Origin: Macrobrachium rosenbergii
Taxonomy: Eukaryota; Arthropoda; Malacostraca; Decapoda; Palaemonidae
DNA length: 64,000 bases
Reading direction: 5' to 3'
NCBI RefSeq assembly: GCF_040412425.1
Contig: NC_089744.1
Span: 41,100,099-41,164,098, forward strand
Shown here: positions 20,700 through 31,556 of the stretch, in pieces
Position numbering within the stretch: the stretch's first letter is position 1
Layout: each line of letters begins with the position of its first letter
The notes under the pieces: generated by a model
Told to the model about the DNA's origin: nothing
The model's database searches: none
The model's input: the letters and a program-made list of their open reading frames with translations, nothing else
Translations under genes and position numbers: made by a program

Positions 20700-21360
20700 C
20701 TGCAAATCAGACAGAACGGAGGAAAGGTGTAGACGTCGAGGTTGTCCCACTGGTGTTGGAACGTGTCCTCCGCAGCGGACTATGGGTCTGGCATGACAAC
20801 AGAAGACCTGGAGTTTTCTGTTGTGCTGGGTGGCGAACAGATCGATGACTGGACACCCCCATAGGTCGAATAACCTTTCCATGACTTCCAAGTAAAAGGA
20901 CCATTCAGTTCCGATCACCTGATTCTGACGGCTGAGCTTGTCTGCCATGACATTCCTCTTGCCTGGAATGTACCTGGCTGACAGCTCTACTGAGTGGGCC
21001 ACGGCCCACTCGAGCTCCTGCGTTGTCAACTGGTGGAGCAGGAGGGATACTAGACCCCCCTTGCTTGTTGACGTATGCCACTACCATGGTATTGTCACTC
21101 ATCAGTACCATGGAGTGTCCCATCACTCGATCCCAGAACTCTTGGAGAGCCAGGAAGGCTGCCTTGAGCTCCAGGATGTTGATGTGAAGGTGCTTGTTGT
21201 CTCGGTGCCACACCCCTGAAGTCAGCAACTCCTCTAGGTGAGCGGCCCATCCCTTGGTCGATGCATCTGAGAACAGCAGCATGTCCGGAGGGGGAGTATG
21301 CAGGGATACCCCTATCAAGAGGTTCCTGTCGTCCATCCACCAGCGAAGGTCCTCCCTCAC
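20700..21360 (-). pseudogene. RNase H and DLFAT region of DIRS family B copy 1
   Basis: The frame at 21,360-20,905 begins with REDLRWWMDDRNLLIG. It contains three RNase H acidic positions, in MLLFSDASTKGWAAHL (Asp), HINILELKAAFLALQEF (Glu) and MVLMSDNTMVVAYVNKQGG (Asp). A frame change near 21,050 leads to SARYIPGKRNVMADKLSR and GCPVIDLFATQHNRKLQVF (about 20,840). The RH domain would remove RNA from hybrid intermediates and its catalytic residues are intact. The segment is absent from the family-B copy at 27-31 kb. Confidence 0.8.
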
Positions 21361-22230
21361 CTCCTCGGAAAGAGGGATGAGAAAGGACTGGGGGTCTCAG
21401 GACTGGGACCAATCCCCTTTAGTTTCCATTGTAGAGACCGCATGTGAAGACGCCCATGAGGTACCAGCTTCTCCAGCGACAACAGGTGACTGATGACGAC
21501 TTGCCATTGCTGGACTGGCTGTTCCTGTCGAGACAGGAACAGCTGTGCTGCCTGCCTGAACCTGCTGATATGAGAATCCGAGAGAAAGACTTTCGCTGCC
21601 ACCGTGTCTATCAGCATGCCCAGGTACTTTACCCTCTGCTTGAGGGTGAGATCTGACTTCTTGAGATTCACCATGATCCCAAGATCGCGGCAAAACTCGA
21701 GGAGCCAATCCCTGTCCTGCAGCAACTGCGAGTGGGAGCTTGCCAGGACCAACCAGTCGTTGAGATACCTCAGTAGACGTACCCCGTGCGAATGGGCCCA
21801 AGCTGACACGAGAGAGAAGACTCTCGTGAACACCTGGGGAGCGGTCGAGAGCCCACAGCAGAGTGCCCTGAATTGGGAGACCGTTTCTGAGGATAAAGCG
21901 GAGGTACTGGCGAGAGGACGGATGAATGGCTATTTGGAAATACACATCCTTCAAGTCCACCGTAAGCATGAAGTTGTTCTCCCTGATGTAGAGAGGTCTA
22001 CGAACAATCTCCATCCCCCTGTGGCTTTCTCTACGAGGAAGACACGTCTGTAAAAGCCTAGGGACTGGTCCGACACAACTTCCACAGCACCCTTGCTCAG
22101 CATGGCTTACACTTCTTGCTCTAGTGTGGAGTCCTTTGATGTTCCTTGGATGTGGGTGCGGAGACGGACTGGAGTGTAGGTGAGGGGTGGCCGAGACTCG
22201 AAGGGTGGTGATATCCCTCCTAAAGGACAT
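21357..22230 (-). pseudogene. Reverse transcriptase of DIRS family B copy 1 (YxDD changed to YLND)
   Basis: A first frame (22,230-21,900) carries motif A as MLTVDLKDVYFQIAIHP and RQYLRFILRNG. A frame change leads to 21,833-21,357 with QVFTRVFSLVSAWAHSHG, the motif C box RLLRYLNDWLVLASS, then LGIMVNLKKSDLTL and VKYLGMLID. In motif C the first catalytic Asp is Asn: the codon pair CTC-AAC differs from CTC-GAC by a G-to-A change in a CpG. That substitution alone should abolish polymerase activity. The N-terminal finger blocks upstream of 22,000 are badly degraded. Confidence 0.8.
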
Positions 22231-22277
22231 CCACTATCCAGGTCTTGGCTCATATCACTGCCATGTTGCCCAATGGC

Positions 22278-25200
22278 TCAACAGGCACCCGCCCCCACCT
22301 TCAGCAGCATTTGGGGGGGAAAGCCGACCCTAGCGTTTCCCCTTTTTCTTCTTCCCCTTGCTCCCTTACCAGATTGGAAAGCAGGCTGAAAGGGGCAGGA
22401 AAGACCCACCCTTTCCAGAGGAAGAAGAAGGCTGGGTGTTTCCACGGGATCCCTTCGAAGACTGGGACTTCTTAGGGGCCGAGGAAGAGCTGGCCTGACC
22501 CGAGGGCCTGGCCACAGTGGAACGCGAAGACCGGGAGGCCTTGGACACTGCCTGGTGAACAAGCCGGTCGCTGTCATCGGCCTGGCGCTTTTCCACCGCA
22601 GCATCCACCAACTCCCTAGGGAAGAGAGAAGTAGTCTCCAGCAACGGTCCGTTCCGCAGGGTCATTTCCGACTCAAGCCCCACGGACCTAGAGAAGCAAG
22701 AAAGAATGGCGTCCTCCACTTCAGGACCAGGTTAGCCCATTGGTTTGCTGTCTGGTGGGCGAGGTAGGAGATGGCTCTACCTCCAGACTGGCATAGTCTC
22801 CTGAAAGCGGGGTCTTCCCCAGGTGCGATAGCACCCAAGGAAGCAGCCACTTTGGATACTGTGAATGACCACAGATCCAACCAGGAGACTGCTTGGAAAG
22901 CTGCCATGGTGGTGGCTTCCAGGGTTGCAGCCTCTTGCTGAGAGAGGGAGATACTCTCTGCAGTAAGTTGCTGCAATGAGAGACCCAGATCCAGATGAGC
23001 CAGGTCCGGGTCAGCCTGCTTAGGGGGCTATGACCTCTCCGATGGCGTATAGAAACACTTCTGACGAGGCAGAGGAGAAGCAGCTTGTCCAAGCGGTTAG
23101 ATCGAGGTGAATTGTCCCGCCCAGACACAAGAACAGTCACCTGGTCGAGGACCCCATCGGCAAGTGTGGACCACGGCAGCCCCACCAAAGCCTTGGGTTC
23201 CTTCTGATGGATCAGCACAATTACCTTGGCAAAATTCCTCTGTATCTCAGGGGTGTCTGCATCCTGGGGAAGAGGACCCTCGAGTCCTTCCAGGGTGCGG
23301 TCCACCCGATCTACTCTCCCTCCTGCAGGGAGAGTAGATCGGCAGACCCCTGTGATCCTTCCTGCACCAAGCGGGTGTATGACCTGGCTGAACCGAGGAC
23401 CGAGCCAGGCACATACACCCACGAGGTAGAACTCCGGGGAGAAAACTCACCAGAGTTCTTCCTGTCCGACTCTCACCCATTGGGAGGAGACCAGAGGGTA
23501 AAGGGGACAGGCGAAGAGGATCTGGCGCTCCCACTGGTCTTGCTGGCAGAACCAAGAGGAGCAGTGGGCTGGGAGCGGTCATCAACCCGGGTCAAGGAGA
23601 ACGCTTTCACCTGAGTGAAGCGTTCTCCCGAGGAGAGCGGAGCTGCTTGCGCAAGTCGAGCCATGCACTTGGCTTCCCCAAGCCAGGCTGGCCACGTGAA
23701 CGTGGCCGGGGACTGGGAGGAGTTGAGCACGCCGCTGGCTGGCGTGAACTTGAGCTGTCCTCTGGATGAGCCCCAGTCTTCTTTGAGGCCGAAACCTCTC
23801 GGGAAGACTGAGCATGGAACCTCTTCTCTACCTCTACCTCACCAGGTGTCCAGACCCGAGGGACCGGCACACCTTCCCAGGAACCTGGCTTGGTACTCAA
23901 ACCAGCAGCAGCAGGAAGAGTCGGGGCACCTGGGCTCTTTCTCCCTTCCCGTACTCGAGTCCATATGGAGAGAGGTTTCTCTGGTACCAGACCGGGGTGC
24001 TTGGGTCTCCTTAGAGACCCGAGTACTCGGAGCGGCTTGCAAACGAGTGTCTGACACAGTCCTGCTGGCCTTAGAAGCAGGCTTCTTCGGCACAGCGGGG
24101 GGAGTGCAAACCACAGTCTGCATGCCCTTGGCTCCTGATGTGACTGACCCTGGGGTCAACGCATCAGTTCCCTGGTCTGTGGACCGGGAAGAGCCAACGA
24201 GAGATCCCACTGCCTTCCCTGTGGAAGGAGGCAGTCTCTTAGAAGTCTCGGTGCAAGACTTCTTGGGGGGAGGGGGAAGAAGGCAGGCTGCTTCTTCTTC
24301 GGCTGGCGAGCCTCGGAAGAAGAAGAGGAAGAAGAGGTAACAGATGACGACGAAGACACCTTCCTCGATCTCTTCTTCGTCATCTTCCTCAGAATGGCAG
24401 TCAGGTCCCCCATCCAAGATGGAGCAGCAGAAGGCACAGGCGCAGCCAGGGGGGGCCACGGAAGCAGGCGCAACCCAGGTAGCAGAGATGTGCTCGGGCC
24501 AGCAGCTACCGGGCCAGGTGCAGCAGCGCAGGAGCCAGGAAAGCCAGTGGATGAAGCCTGGGTTGGAGGCACGGGTGGCGCATGGGAAGCCAGGCCGGGC
24601 TGAGAGTCATTGTAGCCAAGAGCTGGAACCGTGGTCAGGAACGAGCGTGGGTCAGCAACAGACCAATGAAGTCACCATCTGCGAGGGGCCAGGCACGGAC
24701 AATGGAGCCAGGAAACCAGCAGGCAGTGGCATGGTATGGAACGTGGCAGGAGCGGCCGACACCTGGGTGTCCAGGTGCGAGGCCAACATCACAGGAAGCT
24801 TCCCAAATGATGACACGGTGAAGGCCGTGGTGGTGGATGCGGTGGCTGCGTGGGTCGTCACCGGAGCGCCTGACAGATGGGATACCAGGCCCTCCAGTGA
24901 CTGAACTCCAGGAAGACCAAGGTGCAGCCAGGCAGAGGTGAGATCAGGTACCTGGTTACCAACAGACTCTTCCACACCCAAGCCTGAGGACAAAGTCGGG
25001 TCAAAAAGGGAAGCCTCTAGTCACTCGGGGGAAAAATTCGCCCCTGGAGCTGCTCAGCAGACCAGGAACAACACTCTGAACAGGGAGATGCACATGAACA
25101 CACACGTCCTCTGCAGGTGGGGCAGAGGGCATTTGGGTCCATATCAACGCTACATCTAAATGTGTTACATTTCTTGCCTCCCACCCCAGGGCACACACGC

Positions 25201-25283
25201 TGGGGGAAGGAGGGCTTACGGGATTTATCCACATTCATATTCAGACAAAAAATGGAGAAGATCCCACTGGGAAAAAAGCTCAA
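22278..25283 (-). pseudogene. Gag-like protein of DIRS family B copy 1 (multiple frameshifts)
   Basis: The N-terminus (25,234 downwards) has a Cys-rich cluster, HALCPTCRGRVC and CASPCSECCSW-like (read partly in two frames), probably zinc-binding. It is followed by Pro/Ala/Ser-rich low-complexity segments with an acidic stretch and a Ser run (24,459-24,300). The C-terminal globular part is split between 23,422-22,721 and 22,976-22,366, with LTAESISLSQQEAATLEATT, VSWLDLWSFTVSKVAASLG and DDSDRLVHQAVSKASRSS. The last parts match the Gag half of the fused frame at 27,406-29,085. It is broken at least five times. Confidence 0.7.
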
Positions 25284-25347
25284 AGACAGTCAGGGCAGAG
25301 ATGGAGACACACGTCTGCAGCGCATGACGGCCGAAAGCAAATTGGGC

Positions 25348-25510
25348 ATAAATTTGATTTCAGGTATTTGGCTACGAATGAAAGAATCCAAGTAACCTAG
25401 GGTATTACATATGGTGCCTCATCCAAGAAAACTACTGTACTTGGTAGCCTAAGGTTGGGTTACACTATTTCACTGAAACCCTTTCCTTAACCTTCCAAGA
25501 AAAATAACAA
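25348..25510. other. Spacer between family-B elements
   Basis: Homology to the family-B leader stops at about 25,347 (after GACGGCCGAAAGCAAATTGG). The next 160 bp match nothing else here and contain no coding frame. The 5' inverted terminal repeat expected at this point is missing or replaced. Confidence 0.5.
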
Positions 25511-27130
25511 TTTATAAAGTAAATTGTATTTTTCCTAAATATACAAACCCGAGGTCCTTTACATTAGATTACTTTATGGTGCCTGGAAACGGCCGTTGAA
25601 AAAACAAGGTGGTTAGGCAGTTGATTACTGTCAGGGAGGCGGGAGGTAGCTTTCTATCAGATTTGGTGGCATGAGGTTGATCAGGTTTTAGTTAGAAAAA
25701 ATACAATTTACTTTAAAAATTGTGATACCCTTTCCGACACAATATACAAACCTCTGTCATTTTACATTAGAGACTTACTGGTTAGAGGGAGGAATCTGAG
25801 TGAGTCTCTATGAACTGACTGGAGTTCACCACTTTGTCTTCCCTTCCTGAAAAGCGAGGAAAAATCACAATTTATAATCGGGTTGTAAATTGTATTTTCC
25901 CTTTGCCAAAAGATACAAAACCTAGAAGAACTTGGCGTCGGATGACATAAAGTCCTTTAACAATTTTTAAGGTAAATTGTATTTTTCCTAACTATACAAA
26001 CCCGAGGTCCTTTACATTAGGGATTACTTTCAGGCGAAGGCTGAAAACGGCCATTGAACTTCAAACAAGGTGGTTAGGCAGTTAACTACTGTCCGGGAGG
26101 CGGGAGTACCGCCTGCCTGGATGTAAACATTCCAATTTGCCTTTCAGCCCAGGTATCAGATTGAGGGGTGGTATGAGGTGGGCATAAAGTGTAAAGGACC
26201 TCAGGTTTGTATAGTTAGGAAAAATACAATTTACTTTAAAAATTGTGATTTGTTCCGACACAATATACAAACCCTCGGTCATTTACATTAGGAGACTTAC
26301 TGGTTGGAGGGAGGAATCTGAGTGAGTCTCTATGAACTGACTGGAGTTCACCACTTTGTCTTCCCTTCCTGGTCATGAGAGCGAGGAAGGGAAAACTGCC
26401 TCTGACAAATTTATCGGGTTGTAAGAAAAGCAGGATCAGTTGTCAGGCTTCTGGGTCCCTTTGCATGAAAGAGGAAACGTCAGTTCATGCAAAGTAGGCT
26501 AGGAAGAACTTGGCGTCGGATGACATAAAGACAAATATAACAATTTTTAAAAGTAAATTGTATTTTTCCTAACTATACAAACCCGAGGTCCTTTACATTA
26601 GGGATTACTTTCAGGTGAAGGCTGGAAACGGCCATTGAACTTCAAACAAGGTGGTTAGGCAGTTAACTACTGTGGGAGGCGGGAGTACCACCTGCCCGGA
26701 TGTAAACATTTCAATTTGCCTTTCAGCCCAGGTACAGATTGAGGGGTGGCATGAGGTGGGCATAAAGTGTAAAGGACCTCGGGTTTGTATAGTTAGGAAA
26801 AATACAATTTACTTTTAAAAATTGTTATTTGTTCCAACACAATATACAAACCCTCGGTCCTTTACATTAGGAGACGCAATGATTGGAGGGAGGAATCTGA
26901 TAAAGTCTCTCTGAACTGACTGGAGTTCACCACCTTGTCTTCCCTTCCTGGTCACGAGAGCGACGAAGGGAAAAACTGCCTCTGACAAAAGATCGGGTTG
27001 TAAGAAATGCAGGATCAGTTGTCAGACTTCTGGGTCCCTTTGCATGAAAGAGGAAAAGTCAGTTCATGCAAAGTAGGCTAGGAAGAATTTGACGTCGGAT
27101 GACAATAAGGCAAATACAAGCATTGGGTTT
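25511..27130. repeat. Tandem array of family-B terminal A-B cassettes
   Basis: Three head-to-tail cassettes, each an A block (about 270 bp, foldback ends) followed by a B block (about 305-315 bp): A1 25,511-25,711 and B1 25,712-25,965, both internally shortened; A2 25,966-26,238 and B2 26,239-26,545; A3 26,546-26,814 and B3 26,815-27,130. B3 runs directly into the recombinase end of the element. B2 and B3 both keep the CTTTGCATGAA/TTCATGCAAAG hairpin (26,459-26,494 and 27,038-27,073). A normal DIRS 3' end would have one cassette. Confidence 0.8.
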
Positions 27131-27405
27131 GTCTCATAGTCATGGTCTCCTTCCTCCCCTTGCAAGAGGAAGGAGTGGGGTTGCTTCTATTAACCTGAAC
27201 GGAAATAGAACAGGAGCTCCCGTTATGTGCTTACCTGCCTCGATCGCCCGGTCCAGCTTGTAACGGCACGTCCGCTCCCTGCCCGTGGGAAGAGAGCCAG
27301 GATGGGGAGAAAGAAGAGAGGCCAGTCACTCAACATTCATTCTCCCAATCACAACCGTACAACATAGGCGAGATGCAACCTGTCCCGTTAGGGGAGCTGG
27401 ATAAG

Positions 27406-29085
27406 CTACACAACTTGTTGAGCAGCCACCACAGGACCCAAGGAAAAAGTGTCCAAGGACTTGTGTGCAACATCCCGGAGGTAGAAGGAGGTGAAGGTAG
27501 TCTGTTGGGACCACACACCCGCCTTCAGCACCTGTGGTACCGACATATTCTTCCGGAATGCGAGGGACGGACCAATGCTGCAGACCTCGTGAGCTCTCGG
27601 ACGAAGCGTACCGGTGTCGTCTTCTCCTGCAGCAGAGTACGCTCTCCTTATCGTCTCACGAAGCCAGAAAGAGATGGTATTCTTGGACACTTCTTTCTTG
27701 GTCGAGCCAGTGCTAATGAAGAGTCGCTGACACTCAGGCCGGAGGTGCCAAGTCCTCTTCAGATAGCACCGCAGCACCCTAACAGGACACAGTAGTATCT
27801 TGTCTGGATCATTACCTACAAAGTCCTCTAGGGAGGGGATTGTGAAGGACTCAAACCGTGCGTCAGGGACCGAAGGGTTCTGAGTCTTCGCTACGAAATC
27901 CGGGATGAAATCGAGCGTAACTGATCCCCATCCCCTTGAGTGTTTAACATTAAAGGAAAGTCCGTGAAGCTCGCCAACTCTCTTTGCCGATGCCAGGGCA
28001 AGCAAGAAGACGGTCTTGAGGGTCAGATCCCTGTCTGACGACTCTCTTAAAGGCTCGTACGGTGCACAAGTCAGGCTCCTTAAGACGAGAGTCACATCCC
28101 ACGCAGGGGGCCTGAGATCCCTGGGTGGGCAAGACCGTTCGAAGCTTCTCATGAGTAGAGAAATCTTGAAAGAGGAGGAGATGTCTACTCCTTTCAGCCA
28201 TAAGACTAGGCTGAGTGCGGCGCGGTAGCCTTTTACAGCTGAAACGGAGAGAAGCTTCTCTCGGCGAAGGAAGACGAGGAAGTCCGCGACCTGCTGAACA
28301 GTAGTTCCGACCGGAGAGATACCCCTTCGACGACAGGGCTGAAAAGGGCGGGAGTGACCCCCACTTCTCGAGGAAGAAGAAGGTTGGGTGTTTCCTCGGG
28401 ACCCCTTCGAAGACTGGGACTTCTTAGGGGCCGAGGAAGTGCCAGCCTGGCCCGAAGACCTGGCTGCAGTGGGATGAGAAGACCCGGAGGTCTTGGCCAC
28501 TGCCTGGTGAACAAGCCAGTCGCTGTCATCGGCACGGTGCTTGTCCACCGCGGTGTCCACCAACTCTCTAGGGAAGAGAGAGGAGGAACCCAGCAACGGT
28601 CCATTCCAAAGGGCGATAGCTGACTCGGGACCCACGGACCTGGCAAATCGAGAGAGAACGGCGTCCCTCCGCTTTAGCACAAGGTTTGCCCAAAGGTTTG
28701 CAGTCTGGTGGGCGAGGTAGGAAATAGCCCTACCTCCAGACTGGCACAGTCTCCCAAAGGCGGAGTCCTCCCCAGGTACGATAGTGCCTGAGGAAGCAGC
28801 TACCTTCGATACTGTGAATGACCACAGATCGAGCCAGGAGACTGCTTGGAAGGCCGCCATGGCGGTGGCTTCCAGGGTTGCAGCTTCTTGCTGAGAGAGG
28901 GATATGTTCTCTGCAGTCAATAGCTGCAACAACAGACCCGGATCCAAACGAGTCAGGTCCGGGTCAACCTGTTTGGTCAGCAATGCCCCTTCCGCTGGTG
29001 CGTAGAAACTTCTGACGAGGCAGAGGAGGGGAAAGAAGCTTGTCCGAGTGGCTTGATTGAAGCGAACTGTCTTGCCCAGACACAA
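27406..29085 (-). CDS. In-frame Gag-tyrosine recombinase fusion (559 codons)
   Basis: One uninterrupted frame. Residues 1 to about 245 are the C-terminal Gag globular region (LTAENISLSQQEAATLEATA, SWLDLWSFTVSKVAASSG, AISYLAHQTANLWANLVLK) with a Ser-rich tail. Residues from about 255 are a recombinase lacking its N-terminal basic segment but keeping the core-binding helices (TTVQQVADFLVFLRREKLL, SVSAVKGYRAALSLVL) and the full catalytic domain (LALASAKRVGELHGL, HEVCSIGPSLAF, WSQQTTFTSFYLRDVAHKSL). The nucleophilic Tyr is present, but the HxxR Arg is Cys, as in copy 1. The join falls near 28,328 and matches a deletion of RT/RH. Whether it is translated is unknown; the upstream Gag is in another frame, with the change near 29,100-29,350. 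Confidence 0.8.
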   Translation of the reverse strand: MCLGKTVRFNQATRTSFFPLLCLVRSFYAPAEGALLTKQVDPDLTRLDPGLLLQLLTAENISLSQQEAATLEATAMAAFQAVSWLDLWSFTVSKVAASSGTIVPGEDSAFGRLCQSGGRAISYLAHQTANLWANLVLKRRDAVLSRFARSVGPESAIALWNGPLLGSSSLFPRELVDTAVDKHRADDSDWLVHQAVAKTSGSSHPTAARSSGQAGTSSAPKKSQSSKGSRGNTQPSSSSRSGGHSRPFQPCRRRGISPVGTTVQQVADFLVFLRREKLLSVSAVKGYRAALSLVLWLKGVDISSSFKISLLMRSFERSCPPRDLRPPAWDVTLVLRSLTCAPYEPLRESSDRDLTLKTVFLLALASAKRVGELHGLSFNVKHSRGWGSVTLDFIPDFVAKTQNPSVPDARFESFTIPSLEDFVGNDPDKILLCPVRVLRCYLKRTWHLRPECQRLFISTGSTKKEVSKNTISFWLRETIRRAYSAAGEDDTGTLRPRAHEVCSIGPSLAFRKNMSVPQVLKAGVWSQQTTFTSFYLRDVAHKSLDTFSLGPVVAAQQVV

Positions 29086-31556
29086 GACTGTTCACCTATA
29101 CGAGTACCCCCTCGGCAAGCGTGGACTACGGCAGCCCCACCGAAGCCTTGGGTTCCTTCTTGGGTCCCCAAAAGGATTCGAGGCGCAACAGACGATCCAC
29201 AGCGCGATAACCTCTGCAAAAGTCCTCTGTATTTCGGGGGTGTCCGCATCCTGGGGCAGAGGACCATCGAGTCCTTCCAGAGTGCAGTCCTCCCAAACTA
29301 CTCTCCCCGCAGAAGGGAGAACCTCGGCAGACCCCCGAGGACCTTCCTGAACTAGGCGGGCATAAGACCTGGTCGAGCCAAGGACCGAGCCAGGTGCATA
29401 CCCCCACGCAGTAGAACTCTGAGGAGAACACTCACCAGAGTTCCTCCTCTCCGACTCGTGCCCCTGGAAGAAACCGAAGGGGCGGAGGGGATAGGCGAGG
29501 AAGATCGGGCGCTCCCACTGCCTTTACTGGCAGAACCAGCAGAAGCAGCGGGCCGAGAGCGGTCACCAACCCGTGGTGATGACGAGCCCCCGGGTCGAGG
29601 AGACTGCTTCAGCCCAGGTGAAGCGATCTCCCGAGGAAAGCGGAGCGGCTCGCGAGAGCCGAGCCGCGCACTCGCCTCCCCCAAGCCAGGCTGGCCGCGT
29701 GGACGTGGCTGGGGACTGGGAGGAGTCGAACGCGCGGCTGGCTGGCACGAGCTTGCGCTGTCCTCTGGACGCGCCCCAGACTTCTTCGAGGCAGGAGCCT
29801 CTTGGGAAGACTGAGTAGGGGACTTCTTCCCTACCTCTCCTTGCGTTCGGCCCCGCGGGGCTGAAGCACTGTCCCGGGAACCTGACTTGGCACTTGAAGG
29901 AGTGCCAGCAGGAAGAGACGGAGCACCTGCATGCCCCGGCTCTTTCTCTCGCCCCACGCCCTGGTCTGTACGGCGAGAAGTGTCCACCGTATCAGACTGG
30001 GGTACCCGAGTCTCCTTGGGGACCCGGGTACTCGGAGCAACTCGTGAACGAGTGTCCGACGTGGACTCGCTGGCCTTAGATGCAGGAAGTTTCTTAGGCG
30101 CAGCGGGGGGAGTGCCAACCTTAGTCTGCACACCCTTGGCTCCCGGTACCCCTGGCCCGGAGGCCGAGGCAGCGGTTCCCTGATCCGAGGATCGGGAAGA
30201 GCCAATGCGAGATCCCACTGCCTTCCCTGTGGAAGGAGGCAGACCCTTAGAAGTCTCGGTACGAGGTTTCTTAGCGGGGGGAGAGGCAGACTTCTTCTTC
30301 GGCTGCAAAGCCTCGGAAGGAGAAGCGGGAGAAGCAGCAGACGAAGACGACGATGATGAAGATGAAGACAACGAAGACACCTTCCTAGACCTCCTCCTCT
30401 TCTTCTTCACCATCTGCTTCAGGAAAGCAGTCAAATCCCCAAGCCAGGAAAGCGAGGCCGCCGACTCAGGAACAGCAGGAGCAACAGGAGGGGCTGCAGC
30501 AGAAGGCACATCCCGGGCAGCAACAGCGGAGCTTGGGCCAGCATTTGCCTGGGCAGAGAGAGCCGCGCGTCTATCAGGAACAAAAGTGGGCGGGGCCGGG
30601 AATGCAGGCGCCGCCCCTCCCACGTGAAGATTCAAGTCGGGCCGCACCAGGGTCAATGGAATGGGGATGGAAGCAGACGAAGGGCCGGGCTGGACAGTCA
30701 GACGAGGAACAACATTCGAGGACAGGCCATGGTCAGCAACAGGGGCAGCGACAGTCACATAAGGGTAAGATGACGTCACCATGTAGGAGGGGCCAGCATG
30801 CGTAAACGGAGCAAGGAAGCCAGGCGGCAGTGGAACAGCGTGCTGGCCTGCAGGTGACACCGACACTTGGGTGTCCAGGTGCGATGCAACTGATAACGGC
30901 ATCTGGACAAACCTCGAGAAGGCGACGGTTGTCGTGGTGACTGTCGTTGCCGAGTGGGTCATGGCTGGAGCGGGGGGCAGGGGAGCCAATCCCTCCAGTG
31001 CCGAGCCAGGTAGGCCCAGGATTCGATGTCTGGCTATCCAGTCCGGGACCTGAAGCAAAAGTCGGGTCAGTAACCGAAGCCTCCACTCACTCCGGAGGAA
31101 AAAACTCCCCTCCGGAATGGGAAGAGACTTCCGAGAGGATGTCGCAGTCCAACTCTCCCCCGCGCCCTTCCACAAACGAAACGATGAAACGTCAGAGGAA
31201 GGGGAGGGGGAGTCCTCACCCGAGGGAGAGGAAGCAAGCAGGGGAAGTTCGCCGGGAGGGAGAAACGAGCCCGACACATTCGCCACCAACAGAGTCGTCG
31301 GGGGCATATTTCCCTCGGGCGACTGCTTGGTAGGCTTACGACGGTAACGTCGCCTCCCTTCGAACTTGCCCCATTGCTCGGAGGACCACGAACAACACTC
31401 ACTACAAGGATCGTCGCGTGAACACACACGTCTCCTGCAAGATGTACAGAGGGCGTGTCGGTCCACGTCGACTCGAGATCTGAATGAACTACATTTCTTC
31501 CCCCCTACCCCGGGATACACACGCTGGGGATAGGAGGGCTTAGTTGGTTTCTCCAT
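29086..31556 (-). CDS. Gag-like protein, N-terminal part, DIRS family B copy 2
   Basis: A frame open for more than 700 codons (start chosen at the ATG 31,556, MEKPTKPSYPQRVYPG, because the paralogue at 25.2 kb begins alike). Residues 20-55 form a Cys cluster (HALCTSCRRRVC, RDDPCSECCSW) that fits a small zinc-binding fold common in DIRS Gag proteins. The rest is low complexity: Ser/Pro-rich with a VTTTTV patch, a Ser run with flanking KKKRRR (about residue 400) and many SxRP and RSS units. The open frame ends at 29,352. About 90 codons between there and the fusion frame are read in other frames, so a frameshift separates the two. It would bind or package element RNA. Confidence 0.75.

Larger units (their letters stand above)
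5548..25347 (-). mobile_element. DIRS-like retrotransposon, family B, copy 1 (split by nested insertion)
   Basis: The element lies in two pieces. The 3' terminal block (5,548-5,810) is separated from the rest (18,881-25,347) by the family-A element at 5,811-18,880. Without the insertion it is about 6.7 kb. From 25,347 downwards on the minus strand come a leader remnant, Gag (25,283-22,278), RT (about 22,230-21,357), RNase H (21,360-20,905), the DLFAT segment (about 20,860) and the tyrosine recombinase (20,660-19,450), then the B module with a conserved hairpin. The uninterrupted junction in the sister copy at 26,790-26,830 reads straight across what is broken here, which shows the pre-insertion state. 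The 5' inverted terminal repeat seen at 31,657-31,826 is missing: homology stops at 25,347. Confidence 0.8.

Noticed and set aside
23615..24904. Plus-strand frames of 241 and 186 codons opposite the family-B Gag
   Set aside because: They are antisense to the Gag low-complexity region, have no motifs, and the GC-rich composition leaves several frames open by chance.
25511..27130. CRISPR-like array from the regularly repeated cassettes
   Set aside because: Units are about 570 bp with foldback ends and match DIRS termini; there are no short repeats with unique spacers, and the DNA is animal nuclear DNA.
27320..27520. Two overlapping 62-codon minus-strand frames repeated at 19.4 kb and 27.3 kb as a conserved small gene
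   Set aside because: They are conserved only because both DIRS family-B copies carry the same 3' sequence; they overlap the recombinase end in other frames.
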